This document shows, in pieces, positions 30,758 to 39,967 of a DNA stretch of 64,000 bases. The stretch is from Aneurinibacillus sp. Ricciae_BoGa-3. GTDB lineage: Bacteria; Bacillota; Bacilli; Aneurinibacillales; Aneurinibacillaceae. A model generated the notes under the pieces. It was not told the DNA's origin and ran no database searches. It worked only from the letters and a program-made list of their open reading frames with translations. The number at the start of each line of letters is the position of its first letter. Positions within the stretch are counted from its first letter, which is position 1. The DNA lies in the NCBI RefSeq assembly GCF_028421645.1, contig NZ_CP116887.1:3846001-3910000 (forward strand), given 5' to 3'. A program made the translations under genes and the position numbers.

Positions 30758-31477
30758 ATGGATTCCAACATTCGCAAACGTACCATCGTACGGAGAGAAA
30801 TAGATAGCCAGCACCTTAACGAAACTCGCTCCTACAAGGTATACCTGCCCCCCGGTTATAACCCGGAACAGGGTTATCCCGTGCTCTATACGCAGGATGG
30901 CGAGCAGTTTTTGAACTTCGGACGCATTGCGACAATTGCCAACGAGAGAATTCTAAATGGCGAACTGTTTCCTTTTATAATTACAGCTGTTACAGTATCC
31001 CACGATAACCGAACCCAAGAATACGGTACAGGACAACCCCGCAATGAAATGTATAAGAACTTCTTTATACACGAACTTGTACCAGCTGTTGAACGGGAAT
31101 ACTCAACAGGTGAAAGAACGCTAGCTGGCGATTCGCTTGGAGGGACCGTAAGCCTGGATCTTGCGATAAACAGGCCTGATTTGTTTCAGAAAGTGCTTTC
31201 TCTTTCTGGCGCCTTCTATGGACCGACTATGAAAAATGTACGCCTGCATAATAGGCTGGACTACCTGCATATCTATATGCTGGTCGGCACCAGGGAAACT
31301 GCCGTAGAGTTTGGCGCGCGAACATCTGACTTTCTTTCCATAAACCGCGACATGAAACAGCTACTCGAAGAAAAAGGCGCCAACGTGGTGTACACCGAGC
31401 AGGATGGCGGGCATGACTGGGGCTTCTGGCAGAGCCAGCTGCCGGAAGCTCTGAACCATTTCTATGGCGTTAAGTAA
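30758..31477 (+). CDS. Alpha/beta-hydrolase esterase of the enterochelin-esterase-like family
   Basis: The 239-residue cytosolic protein has the fold of Fes/esterase-D-like hydrolases (YKVYLPPGY, PVLYTQDGEQF). The nucleophile is Ser126 in AGDSLGGTV, and the C-terminal DGGHDWGFW supplies the histidine. The YbbA/YuiI-type proteins of Bacillus, which hydrolyse siderophore-like esters, are the nearest named group, but no siderophore genes are nearby, so the substrate is open. AAAGGAGG precedes the ATG. It is divergent from pdhA. Confidence 0.85.
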   Translation: MDSNIRKRTIVRREIDSQHLNETRSYKVYLPPGYNPEQGYPVLYTQDGEQFLNFGRIATIANERILNGELFPFIITAVTVSHDNRTQEYGTGQPRNEMYKNFFIHELVPAVEREYSTGERTLAGDSLGGTVSLDLAINRPDLFQKVLSLSGAFYGPTMKNVRLHNRLDYLHIYMLVGTRETAVEFGARTSDFLSINRDMKQLLEEKGANVVYTEQDGGHDWGFWQSQLPEALNHFYGVK

Positions 31478-31667
31478 GAGGATTCACCTTTTTGTCAGCG
31501 AATCCCCGATGTTTAACAAACCGCATTCCAATGCACCCTATTTATGAGAAATTGATGATTCTTACATGAGAAACAAGTTAAGCCTATTCATTCTTACTTA
31601 AGTACATTTTTAGAATCTCAGGCTAAAATAAAAAAACATGCATTTTTATTTCAACTGAGAGGGAAAC

Positions 31668-31928
31668 ATGATGAAACAATCGTTTATTGCGAAGCGCTCC
31701 ACCAGCTTTCTTATCGCTATAACCGTTATCTCCATTCTGATTTTTTCGGGAATCTTTATTATAATGTTAAGTATCTTGAATGCGCTGCCCCCCGACTTCC
31801 ATGAAGAATGGCTGACCCGGGCAGCTGTAGCGGTCTTAATCATCAGCACTGTTAGTACGCTGTTTTATTACAGGGTAAGAAAACGTAAGTCGAGGAGAAG
31901 ACGCGATGAAAAAGGTTCTAGTAATTGA
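31668..31928 (+). CDS. Small two-helix membrane protein ahead of a two-component system
   Basis: The 86-residue protein has two membrane helices (about 15-38 and 50-68) and a very basic C-terminus (RVRKRKSRRRRDEKG). It overlaps the response regulator gene by 23 bases, so the three genes form one unit. A role as a small accessory or signal input for the sensor kinase is possible but only inferred from position. Confidence 0.7.
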   Translation: MMKQSFIAKRSTSFLIAITVISILIFSGIFIIMLSILNALPPDFHEEWLTRAAVAVLIISTVSTLFYYRVRKRKSRRRRDEKGSSN

Positions 31929-32580
31929 AGACGAGAAAAACTTAGCCCGTTTTATCGAGCTTGAGCTCCAGCATGAGGGCTTCCATGTTACCATCTGCCA
32001 TGATGGAAGAGAAGGTGTTGAGGCTGCGCTTAATGGCGAATGGGATATCATCCTGCTTGATTTAATGCTGCCAGGCCTCAACGGAATGGAGATCTGCCGC
32101 AGAGTGCGGGCTGTAAAAGATACCCCTATTATTATGCTCACTGCGCGGACAAGCGTGTTGGATAGAGTGTCAGGGCTTGATAGCGGAGCAGATGACTATA
32201 TTCCCAAGCCCTTTGCAATCGAAGAACTTCTTGCACGGATGCGGTCGCTGTTCCGCCGGGTTGAAGCCAAAGAGGAAGAGTCTCCAATACTTACCTACGG
32301 CCATATCGAGGTAAATACGGAATCCCAGGTTGTGTTAAAAAACGGCGTGAATGTGACATTAACCCGCCGCGAATATGAGCTTCTCGTATCGCTCATGCGA
32401 AATATCAACCGGGTGATGACACGGGATATGCTGCTGGATCAGGTATGGGGGTATGACAGCGCCGTTGAGACGAATGTGGTTGATGTATATATTCGTTATC
32501 TCCGCAACAAACTTGATAACCCAGGTGAGGAAAGTTTCATTCAGACGGTGCGTGGGATGGGTTACGTGATCCGAAAATGA
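31906..32580 (+). CDS. OmpR-family response regulator
   Basis: The 224-residue regulator has a receiver domain with the acidic pair at 9-10 and phospho-acceptor Asp52 in LLDLMLPG, the switch threonine in MLTARTS and the conserved lysine in YIPKPFA. The C-terminal winged-helix DNA-binding domain spans about residues 125-224 (TRREYELLVSLMRN, VDVYIRYLRNKLD). It resembles ArlR/CssR-type regulators. Its stop codon overlaps the kinase start (ATGA). Confidence 0.95.
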   Translation: MKKVLVIEDEKNLARFIELELQHEGFHVTICHDGREGVEAALNGEWDIILLDLMLPGLNGMEICRRVRAVKDTPIIMLTARTSVLDRVSGLDSGADDYIPKPFAIEELLARMRSLFRRVEAKEEESPILTYGHIEVNTESQVVLKNGVNVTLTRREYELLVSLMRNINRVMTRDMLLDQVWGYDSAVETNVVDVYIRYLRNKLDNPGEESFIQTVRGMGYVIRK

Positions 32581-33983
32581 CGAGGCTGTATCAGCGTTTT
32601 CTAAAGCTGCCTATCAAATGGAAGCTTGCCATTTGGTCCACCATCCTGCTCACGGTTTTATTCTTTCTCTATAATTCCCTTCAATATATTGTGATTGACC
32701 GGTGGATTTATGGGCAGGCCGAGGCACGCATGGAGGAGTCCGTGAGCGAAATCACCGGATATTTTGCGGATAAGCAAGACACCCTTACACTATTCGATGT
32801 CATGCAGAGCCGGAGTTTTTTGCGCGACGTAAATGATAAGGGCCAATTTATCCGGATTATAGACAGGGAAAACCACCCGATTGTTGAGGTGTCTAATAGG
32901 CTTCCACTTACCACGGTGAGACCCCAGTATTCCGAGGTGCGCAAGCTGATGAACATTAAACGCAGCGATGACACACATATTCTGCTCATCCGTGTTCCGC
33001 TAAAAAGCGATTATTTCACGGGAACGATAGAAATCGCACGCAATCAGGAAGATACCGATCAGATGGTAACAACCATCCTGCTTATCATTCTCGCCGCTAG
33101 TTTAAGCGCAGTTATCCTGAATGGATTAGGGGGCTACTTCCTTTCCAGGCAGCTGCTTATGCCTATCCAATCTATTACCGATACCATGCAGCGGATTCAT
33201 GAAGAAGATTTAAGTATGCGTGTCGATTTCTATGATAACGGCGACGAGTTATCCCGCCTGAGTAAAATATTTAATGAGATGATGAACCGTTTGGAAACTT
33301 CATTCTACCAGCAAAAGCAATTCGTAGAAGACGCTTCTCATGAATTGCGTACTCCCGTAGCCATCATTGAAGGCCATTTATCCCTCTTGCAGCGCTGGGG
33401 CAAAGGAGATCCACAGGTACTCGATGAATCACTTCAGGCTTCCCTGCAGGAAATTCGCCGCCTATCTTCCCTTGTGGAGGAACTGCTGTATCTGAGCCGG
33501 GCCGAATCGCTGCCGGACAGCATGGAAGTCCGGCAGTACGATCCAACCTCAGTCATGGAGCACATCGCACAAGAGCTCAGGACGCTGCACAGTGAATTTA
33601 CCATTGAAACGGATCTATCTCCGTTGGAGAGAATAGAAATCACCCTTTCCGCTGACCATTTAACGCAGATCCTGATTATCCTGCTGGATAATGCCATTAA
33701 ATATTCAGGGGACAGCCGATCAATAATCCTCCGAAGCGAAGCGAAAGATGGCTTCCTGATTCTAGAAATCATAGACTTCGGCTTAGGGATCCCGGAAGAG
33801 GAAGTTCCGCTCATCTTTGACCGCTTCTATCGAATTAACAAAGAAAGAAGCCGGGAAAAAGGCGGGAACGGCCTTGGACTATCCATTGCCAAACGGCTGG
33901 TTGAACGCGCTGGCGGCACGATTAAAATCGCCAGCAAGGAAAATGAAGGAACTACTGTCACCCTCTCCATCCCGATAAAATAA
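32577..33983 (+). CDS. Sensor histidine kinase
   Basis: The 468-residue membrane kinase has helix 1 at about 17-40, an extracellular sensor of about 120 residues and helix 2 at about 160-185. A HAMP linker and a HisKA domain with the phospho-acceptor histidine at about 257 (DASHELRTP) follow. The ATPase domain shows the N box (ILLDNAIKYS), G1 (DFGLGIPEE) and G2 (GNGLGLSIAK). It resembles ArlS/YkoH-type kinases. It pairs with the response regulator it overlaps. The signal is unknown. Confidence 0.95.
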   Translation: MTRLYQRFLKLPIKWKLAIWSTILLTVLFFLYNSLQYIVIDRWIYGQAEARMEESVSEITGYFADKQDTLTLFDVMQSRSFLRDVNDKGQFIRIIDRENHPIVEVSNRLPLTTVRPQYSEVRKLMNIKRSDDTHILLIRVPLKSDYFTGTIEIARNQEDTDQMVTTILLIILAASLSAVILNGLGGYFLSRQLLMPIQSITDTMQRIHEEDLSMRVDFYDNGDELSRLSKIFNEMMNRLETSFYQQKQFVEDASHELRTPVAIIEGHLSLLQRWGKGDPQVLDESLQASLQEIRRLSSLVEELLYLSRAESLPDSMEVRQYDPTSVMEHIAQELRTLHSEFTIETDLSPLERIEITLSADHLTQILIILLDNAIKYSGDSRSIILRSEAKDGFLILEIIDFGLGIPEEEVPLIFDRFYRINKERSREKGGNGLGLSIAKRLVERAGGTIKIASKENEGTTVTLSIPIK

Positions 33984-34020
33984 GACGCCTATCCGATTGC
34001 CGGGAAGGCGTCTTATTTTT
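33982..34020. terminator. Bidirectional terminator between the kinase and lepB
   Basis: AAGACGCCT and AGGCGTCTT form a stem with T-rich tails; it overlaps the kinase stop codon and lies at the end of the convergent signal peptidase gene. Confidence 0.88.
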
Positions 34021-34534
34021 ACTTCATGATTTTAATATCAGTGAGCGGATAGAATTTCAAAAAAGCTTTGCCGCAGATTTTATCTTTGCTTACAAATGGC
34101 GTTGGCCATAAATGCGAATCATAGCTTTGATTTCGGTTATCCCCAAGGAAGAAGAACTTTCCGGCTGGAACGGTTATTGGGCCATAATCATAGTTCATCG
34201 GTTCACGAATATAGGGTTCATCTACTTTCTTTCCATTCCGATAAAGCGAATGATTCTTTATTTGAATGGTGTCTCCGCCCTTTCCAATCAGACGTTTGAT
34301 AAAACGTTCATTTGCCTGGTCCTTCAAAGGGGGGTAAAACACAACGATGTCTCCATCTTTTAAGTTATCCGGTTTTATTAATTTATTAACGGCAAGCCGG
34401 TCATTTACATGGATGGTTGGAACCATGGATTCCGACGGGACGACAACTGCTTCGCCCACATAGGTTCGGATGGCAGTGCTTAATATGAATGCCAGGAGCA
34501 GAACAGGCACCCAATCCTTTAAAAACTTTTTCAT
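34019..34534 (-). CDS. lepB: Signal peptidase I
   Basis: A 171-residue type I signal peptidase of the Bacillus SipS/SipT type. One N-terminal membrane anchor spans about residues 8-25. Catalytic Ser36 is in PSESMVPT and Lys80 is in RFIKRLIGKGG, followed by LGDNRNQSYDS, the conserved box E. It removes signal peptides from secreted proteins on the outer face of the membrane. It is convergent with the kinase gene and not in an obvious operon. Confidence 0.96.
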   Translation of the reverse strand: MKKFLKDWVPVLLLAFILSTAIRTYVGEAVVVPSESMVPTIHVNDRLAVNKLIKPDNLKDGDIVVFYPPLKDQANERFIKRLIGKGGDTIQIKNHSLYRNGKKVDEPYIREPMNYDYGPITVPAGKFFFLGDNRNQSYDSHLWPTPFVSKDKICGKAFLKFYPLTDIKIMK

Positions 34535-34661
34535 TCCCTTTATCCTCCTGTTTTCCTGATCTTTTTATATTTTAAATGAAGTTTATGAGAAAGTAACGAA
34601 AAGATTTATATTTGTCCATTCCATCTAATAAGAATATAGAGAAGCGAAAGGCAGGAAGAGG

Positions 34662-35693
34662 GTGAGGAAAGCGAACAAGTGGATTCGGATGATACAAATT
34701 GGCTTTACGTATATCGGAACAGTTGTGGGAGCGGGATTTGCCAGCGGGCAGGAGATTTTCCACTTTATCACCCGCTATGGGGATAAGAGCCTGTTCATTA
34801 TCCCGCTATGCATGCTGCTGCTTATCGTATCAGGTGATAAGGTTATGTCTCTTTCCCGCCAGATCCAGGCTTATTCCTATCATGAATTCAATTACTATCT
34901 GTTTGGAAAAAAGATAGGGCGCTGGGTTAACGGCATGACATTTTTTATGTTGGTCTGTATCACAGGTGTGATGCTGGCAGGGGTCGGCGCCTTATTCCAG
35001 CAGTTCTTTGGCGGGGCTTATCAGCTTAGCATCCTGGCAGCTTTAGTGTTTGTGTATCTTGTGACGGCCAGGGGCATGGAAGCGTTAGTCACCGTTAACA
35101 TGATCGTTGTCCCTGTTATGATTTTTTTTAATATACTTATCGGGCTCAAAACATTTCTTCACGCTGGACCTGTTACTTATACTGCGCTGAACCATACAGC
35201 AGGTTGGGCTGTTTCGCCGTTTCTATATGCGTCATTTAACATCACGCTAGCTTTCGCCGTCCTTGTTCCTCTGGGACGTGAAGCGGATGATCGAAGCGTA
35301 ATACGAGGAGGCGCTGTGATTGCTGGAATCGGTTTAGGACTGCTCCTATTCTTAAGTAATTACACGCTAAGCTTGCACCTCAATGAGATCACAGGCAAAG
35401 AAATCCCCATGTCCATTATCGTAAAAAAATTTGGATTTATTCTATATGCACTATTTAACCTGGTAATTCTGGGAGAGATACTGACAACCCTTATTGGGAA
35501 TGTTTTCGGATTAACACGGCAAATGACAAGTATGCTTCCGAGTATAAAGGAAAAAACCGTAATATTCATCCTTCTTGTGCTCTGCTGCGCCATCAGTCAA
35601 TTCGGGTTTTCAAATCTCGTCCACCGTTTATACCCGGTGTTCGGCCTTATCAGTGTAATCAGTTTCTTTATGTTATTTATCAAAAAAACATGA
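34662..35693 (+). CDS. ykvI: YkvI-family membrane transporter
   Basis: The 343-residue protein has about ten membrane helices and begins with a GTG after AGGAAGAGG. The first helix segment GFTYIGTVVGAGFASGQEIF is typical of YkvI-like proteins, which resemble neurotransmitter/branched-chain amino acid symporters of the LeuT fold. The substrate is unknown. Its 3' end runs directly into a copy of the dispersed hairpin repeat. Confidence 0.8.
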   Translation: MRKANKWIRMIQIGFTYIGTVVGAGFASGQEIFHFITRYGDKSLFIIPLCMLLLIVSGDKVMSLSRQIQAYSYHEFNYYLFGKKIGRWVNGMTFFMLVCITGVMLAGVGALFQQFFGGAYQLSILAALVFVYLVTARGMEALVTVNMIVVPVMIFFNILIGLKTFLHAGPVTYTALNHTAGWAVSPFLYASFNITLAFAVLVPLGREADDRSVIRGGAVIAGIGLGLLLFLSNYTLSLHLNEITGKEIPMSIIVKKFGFILYALFNLVILGEILTTLIGNVFGLTRQMTSMLPSIKEKTVIFILLVLCCAISQFGFSNLVHRLYPVFGLISVISFFMLFIKKT

Positions 35694-35794
35694 CAAAAAC
35701 ATCGCGGGCCATGCCGCCCTCTCCTTTCCCCTCACAGAAGTTGTTACGGCCGCTTTGTGGAACGACGGCGGACATGCGCCTCACGATGTTTTTC
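35693..35794. repeat. Long-hairpin dispersed repeat, copy 2 (internal deletion)
   Basis: The 102-bp copy keeps both ends (AAAAACATCGCGGGCCATG and CATGCGCCTCACGATGTTTTTC) and the ACGGCCGCTTTGTGGAACGA segment, but lacks the central stem-loop and much of the right arm. It sits between the convergent ykvI and nagB genes, and its right end supplies the last codons of nagB. Confidence 0.85.
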
Positions 35795-36545
35795 TTGGGT
35801 GTTCGACACATCCCTTTTGCTTTGCAAGGATTAACGCGGCTTCATCGGCTATCACGGTGACATTCGCGTGTTTTTTTAGGATGGATGACGGATTTTGTTC
35901 ACTGACTTCATCACAAAACAAAGCATAAACAGCCTCTGCTTTGTTGGTGCCCGACGCGAGCAACAGGATGTGCCTGCTTTCCATGATCGACGCGATCCCC
36001 ATTGTGATGGCTTTATGCGGTACATCCTGAAGAGACGGAAAGTAGCGACCATTCGCCGCGCGGGTTGTCTCCGTCAGCTCGACGATGTGCGTCCTCGCCT
36101 GAAAAGAAGTTCCCGGTTCATTGAATCCAATGTGTCCGTTTGCCCCAATTCCCAAAAGTTGAATATCGACGCCATTAAGGCTGTTTAAAAGATCGTCGTA
36201 GCGCCGGCACTCAGCCAAAAGATCCGGGCTCATACCATTCGGGATATGTGTCGCATCTCTGGGGATATCGATGTGCGAAAATAAGTTTCTCTGCATGTAA
36301 AAATGATAACTCTGCGAGTCGCTTTCTTTTAATCCAACGTATTCATCAAGATTCACTGTTGAAACCTGGGCATATGATGTGGCATTCTCCCTGTGGTCGG
36401 CAACCATGCATGCATATATGCCAAGGGGCGTTCCCCCCGTAGCAAGCCCAAGGGTGCTCGAAGGATTTTGCCTGACCTGGCTGATCAGTATGGAAGCAGC
36501 CTGTCTACTCATTTCGTCATAGTTCTGTACCTGATTCAGTTTCAT
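35781..36545 (-). CDS. nagB: Glucosamine-6-phosphate deaminase
   Basis: NagB converts glucosamine-6-phosphate to fructose-6-phosphate and ammonia. The start at 36545 follows AAGGAG by 7 bases and gives 254 residues; an in-frame ATG at 36566 is less likely. Family motifs are LGLATGGTPLGIY, FNEPG within GIGANGHIGFNEPGTSF, and TVNLDEYVGL. It overlaps nagA by 29 bases. The last residues (RKTS) and stop are encoded inside the right end of the dispersed repeat, so the natural C-terminus may have been replaced. Confidence 0.96.
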   Translation of the reverse strand: MKLNQVQNYDEMSRQAASILISQVRQNPSSTLGLATGGTPLGIYACMVADHRENATSYAQVSTVNLDEYVGLKESDSQSYHFYMQRNLFSHIDIPRDATHIPNGMSPDLLAECRRYDDLLNSLNGVDIQLLGIGANGHIGFNEPGTSFQARTHIVELTETTRAANGRYFPSLQDVPHKAITMGIASIMESRHILLLASGTNKAEAVYALFCDEVSEQNPSSILKKHANVTVIADEAALILAKQKGCVEHPRKTS

Positions 36546-37734
36546 AACGGGTCTCCTTGTAAGCAATTCTCCCTCTGCACAATGTCAACACCACACCGTT
36601 GTCTTCATTAAGCACGACAATGTCCGCGTCCTTTCCCTCCGCGAGGCTCCCTTTCCGGTCAAAAACACCAATCTGGCGTGCAGGGTTAGTAGAGGTCATC
36701 TGAACGATCTCCTCCAATGAACAGCCGGTATACGCGATGGTGTTTCGGACAGCATCCCTCATTTGCAGTACGCTTCCTGCCAGCGTACCGTCTGCCAGGG
36801 TCGCCCGGCCATTGCCGACGCGAACCTCCTGCCCGCCTAGTTCATATGTCCCACTGCCAAGGCATTTGGCCCGCATTGCATCGGTTATGATTATGAGGCC
36901 TTCAGAACCCTTATTTTTATAGGTGAGAGAAACCATATCAGGGTGGACATGAATTCCGTCTGCAATCAGCTCAGCTTTAACTGCCTTATAAAGCAGTACA
37001 GCGCCCGCAACTCCAGGATCCCGGTGATGCAGACCTCGCATCCCGTTATACAAGTGGGTTGCATGGGTTATGCCTGCTTCAATCCCTTTTACCGTCTCGG
37101 CATACGTTGCATCCGAGTGGCCAATAGAAGCGACCACGCCCTGTTTAGCAAGATGCCTCGTAAAGTCCAGGCCGCCTTGCCGTTCCGGTGCAAGCGTTAC
37201 AAGTTTGATGTTGCCGCCGGAAATGCTTTGCCACCGGTCAAACGTACCAATATCCATTTCGCGAATGAGATGGACAGGTTGTGCGCCTGCTCTTTTCGGC
37301 GAAATAAACGGCCCTTCCAGATGCACGCCAAGCACTTCCGCACCTGCCCCGGCAGGGTTCGCCATATAGCCCGCAACCGCTCCCAGCGCTTTCTCAATCG
37401 CATCTTCTGTCTGGGTCATGGTAGTAGCCAGGAAGCCGGTTGTTCCCTCGGCCGGCAATTGGGCTGCAATCGTCTTCAGCGCTTCTCGGCTGGCATCCAT
37501 TACATCCGCCCCGGCCGCACCATGAATATGGAGATCGATCATACCTGGGACGACTTTGTATGCCGCAGGAAATGAAAGAACCAGAGCCCCACTCTGCTGT
37601 TCAGGAATGCCCCGCCCAATCGAACCGATTTTTCCATCCTCTATTAGAATATAACCTGCTTCCTCGATACCTTTCTCGCTGTACACTGCGGCGCCTCGGA
37701 TAATAATGGGCGCGACTTTTTCGGCTTTATCCAT
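36517..37734 (-). CDS. nagA: N-acetylglucosamine-6-phosphate deacetylase
   Basis: NagA removes acetate from GlcNAc-6-phosphate, the step before NagB. The 405-residue amidohydrolase shows metal-binding motifs HIHGAAGADVMD, HLEGPFISPKRAGAQ, SIGHSDATY and THATHLYNGM, and the late ITDAM aspartate. It leads the nagAB operon. Two DasR/NagR-like operators lie 100-130 bases upstream, so induction by GlcNAc-6-P or GlcN-6-P is likely. No nagR gene is visible in the window. Confidence 0.97.
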   Translation of the reverse strand: MDKAEKVAPIIIRGAAVYSEKGIEEAGYILIEDGKIGSIGRGIPEQQSGALVLSFPAAYKVVPGMIDLHIHGAAGADVMDASREALKTIAAQLPAEGTTGFLATTMTQTEDAIEKALGAVAGYMANPAGAGAEVLGVHLEGPFISPKRAGAQPVHLIREMDIGTFDRWQSISGGNIKLVTLAPERQGGLDFTRHLAKQGVVASIGHSDATYAETVKGIEAGITHATHLYNGMRGLHHRDPGVAGAVLLYKAVKAELIADGIHVHPDMVSLTYKNKGSEGLIIITDAMRAKCLGSGTYELGGQEVRVGNGRATLADGTLAGSVLQMRDAVRNTIAYTGCSLEEIVQMTSTNPARQIGVFDRKGSLAEGKDADIVVLNEDNGVVLTLCRGRIAYKETRYETESGTEL

Positions 37735-37829
37735 GTTTTCACTCCTTAATCTGTAACAGTTCCCCGCCGAAGAACGGTTTATCTACCCTTTCCACTGCTC
37801 AACCGATTGTACACCACAAAAATTGATCT

Positions 37830-37860
37830 AGTTGTCTATACCAGTGTTGTCTCTAGCAGT
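37830..37860 (-). promoter_or_regulatory. Tandem NagR/DasR-type dre operators upstream of nagA
   Basis: AGTTGTCTATACCAGT (37830-37845; ACTGGTATAGACAACT on the other strand) closely fits the dre element bound by the GntR-family regulators NagR and DasR. The adjacent GTTGTCTCTAGCAGT (37846-37860) matches it at 13 of 15 positions. The two follow each other directly. NagR control of nagAB is established in B. subtilis. Confidence 0.75.
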
Positions 37861-37982
37861 ATAGATATAGTTGTTGACTCGCAACCAGGCCTGCGCTTAG
37901 AAACCAGTTCACAATTTACTATTGTTACCAAAGCCACTATACTGGAGTTATGCCGATCGGGCAGTTTTAGGAGGTTATATTC

Positions 37983-38750
37983 GTGGAACATATTAGTATG
38001 CACATGCTTTTTTTTCTTCTGGGGGCTGGCTTTATCGCTTCCTTTATTGACTCTGTTGTGGGCGGTGGCGGGCTTATTTCCACCCCTGCCCTCTTGATTA
38101 CAGGCCTGCCCTCATCTGTGGTTCTTGGAACCAACAAGCTGGCAAGCACTATGTCCTCCTTAACGAGCACGCTATCTTTTATGCGCTCAGGGAAGATTAC
38201 CTTTCGTCTTGTCCTGAAATTATTTCCTCTTTCTTTAATCGGTTCGGCCCTGGGCGCCTACACGGTAAAACAGATCCCCCCTGAATTTCTAAAACCGCTG
38301 GTGATTATTCTGCTGGTTATTGTAACCATCTATACACTAACAAAGAAAGATTGGGGAAAGCAGTCCACCTATAAAGGCTTGACCACCAAAGTGGCGTATT
38401 TGACCGCTCTGGCAGCCCTCACACTGGGGTTTTATGACGGATTTTTTGGGCCGGGCACCGGGTCTTTTCTTTTGTTTGCTTTTCTCATGATTGGCTTCGA
38501 TTTTGTCAGCGCAGCAGGCAACGCAAAGGTGCTGAATTTCGGAAGCAACATTGCGGGGCTGGCTACTTTTATGGCCTTAGGGTGCGTGAACTACACCTAT
38601 GGCATTCTAATGGGGCTGGCTATGGTGCTCGGTGCGCTCGTAGGCTCCCGGGTCGCCATTCAAAAAGGAAGCACCTATGTACGCCCACTTTTTATCTTCG
38701 TTACGGCCCTCTTGATTGGCAAACAGCTATGGGATATTTTCTTTAAGTGA
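37983..38750 (+). CDS. TauE/SafE (TSUP) family anion exporter
   Basis: The 255-residue membrane protein has about eight helices in two repeats. The first contains GAGFIASFIDSVVGGGGLISTPALL and GTNKLASTMSS; the second contains GFYDGFFGPGTGSFLLF with GNAKVLNFGSN. These are typical of the TSUP family, which exports sulfite, sulfoacetate and related anions. The GTG start follows AGGAGG by 8 bases. The specific substrate is unknown. Confidence 0.92.
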   Translation: MEHISMHMLFFLLGAGFIASFIDSVVGGGGLISTPALLITGLPSSVVLGTNKLASTMSSLTSTLSFMRSGKITFRLVLKLFPLSLIGSALGAYTVKQIPPEFLKPLVIILLVIVTIYTLTKKDWGKQSTYKGLTTKVAYLTALAALTLGFYDGFFGPGTGSFLLFAFLMIGFDFVSAAGNAKVLNFGSNIAGLATFMALGCVNYTYGILMGLAMVLGALVGSRVAIQKGSTYVRPLFIFVTALLIGKQLWDIFFK

Positions 38751-38770
38751 TTCATGGTTAGACTTAATGA

Positions 38771-38815
38771 TTGCAGCCGGCGGGGAATTCCTATCTCTCC
38801 CTGCAGCCGGCTGTC
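38771..38815 (+). terminator. Possible terminator after the TauE/SafE gene
   Basis: CAGCCGGC and GCCGGCTG form a GC-rich hairpin just after the stop codon. The T-run is poor, so termination strength is uncertain. Confidence 0.4.
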
Positions 38816-38849
38816 TATCTCCTTGTCCCTTTCTTCTACATAACAAATT

Positions 38850-39113
38850 CTATTTTTTCACTCCGATAAAGATGCAGGCGATTCCCGCAAATATCCACAC
38901 TATTTTCGAAAGGCTTATTTTATCGGCCATTCCGATTAGCCCGATGGTTGTGGTCGTCAGCAGCACCAGCGGCCCAACCAGCGCAAGCGCCGAGTTCACT
39001 ACCAGCGCTTTCTCCACACTATTTAATCGCAGAATGATGAGTGCGGCAATAATTTCGAGCGAACCCGAAAAGATCCGAAGTGTTGCCATACCTAGAACGG
39101 CTTTTTGCAGCAC
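38850..39113 (-). CDS. yqhV: YqhV-family small membrane protein (DUF2619)
   Basis: The 87-residue protein has three membrane helices. LRIFSGSLEIIAALIILR and VEKALVVNSALALVGPL are typical of YqhV, a conserved protein of spore-forming Bacillales with unknown role. The GTG start follows GGGGGGAGA. It faces the TauE/SafE gene. Confidence 0.85.
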   Translation of the reverse strand: MLQKAVLGMATLRIFSGSLEIIAALIILRLNSVEKALVVNSALALVGPLVLLTTTTIGLIGMADKISLSKIVWIFAGIACIFIGVKK

Positions 39114-39230
39114 CTGTCTCCCCCCCTTTTACCACATCCTATGCATGGACGAACCGTTATAGTCTTATTCACGGCTGTTTGTGAATCTGCATACAATAAA
39201 GGCATAAGCCCAGGGAAAGAAGGATAGAAC

Positions 39231-39950
39231 ATGCGCATTGAAGTCGTCCCTACCGTCGAGGAAATCCGGCATGAGCAGTTGCATAACCGAACAGCAATCG
39301 TCATTGATGTACTCCGTGCATCCAGCACAATTGTAACGGCTCTATCCACCGGTTTTGCCTCCGTGATACCGGTTGAAACAGTCGGCCAGGCTTATGCATT
39401 GCGGGCAAAGGATATTGTGTTAGCCGGAGAGAGGCATTGCAAATCCTTAAATGAGTTTGATTACAACAACTCGCCCACTGCTATCGCCGCCGCTTCTTCT
39501 CCAGAAGGAAAGCAGCTTGTTTTGACAACAACAAACGGTACAAGGGCCATTCAAAAAGCGGCGCGGGCGAGTTGCGTATTGATCGGCTGTTTCCTAAATG
39601 CTACAGCCTGCATTCAGGAGGCACTGCGCCGAAAGCATGATATTGTCCTGTACTGCGCGGGAACCCGTCAGGAGTTTGCGCTTGAGGACGGACTTGCGGC
39701 CGGCTGCATGGTCCACAAAGCCCGCGAACTAAATACGGAAGTTCAGGTGTGCGATCTCGGCTCCGCACTGGAAGCGGGGTATCTCAACCTTGCCCCCGAA
39801 TTTCCAGATTGCCTGTTCCATACCATCACAGGCAGGCGCCTGGTACAGCACCATCATACACCCGATATTTTGTACTGCAGCCAGCTCGATCTTGAAAAGA
39901 TTGTGCCAATTGTGAAGGAAAAAAGAATACTCCCCTGCAATCTCTCATAA
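39231..39950 (+). CDS. comB: ComB-family 2-phosphosulfolactate phosphatase
   Basis: The 239-residue protein has the family hallmark [14 protein letters not shown] near residue 25 and [10 protein letters not shown] near residue 100, with [15 protein letters not shown] later. ComB of methanogens dephosphorylates phosphosulfolactate in coenzyme M synthesis; in Bacillus relatives it is linked to sulfolactate metabolism during sporulation. No other sulfolactate genes are adjacent, so the role is inferred from the family. Confidence 0.9.
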   Translation: MRIEVVPTVEEIRHEQLHNRTAIVIDVLRASSTIVTALSTGFASVIPVETVGQAYALRAKDIVLAGERHCKSLNEFDYNNSPTAIAAASSPEGKQLVLTTTNGTRAIQKAARASCVLIGCFLNATACIQEALRRKHDIVLYCAGTRQEFALEDGLAAGCMVHKARELNTEVQVCDLGSALEAGYLNLAPEFPDCLFHTITGRRLVQHHHTPDILYCSQLDLEKIVPIVKEKRILPCNLS

Positions 39951-39967
39951 ATAGTGATGAGAAGCCA

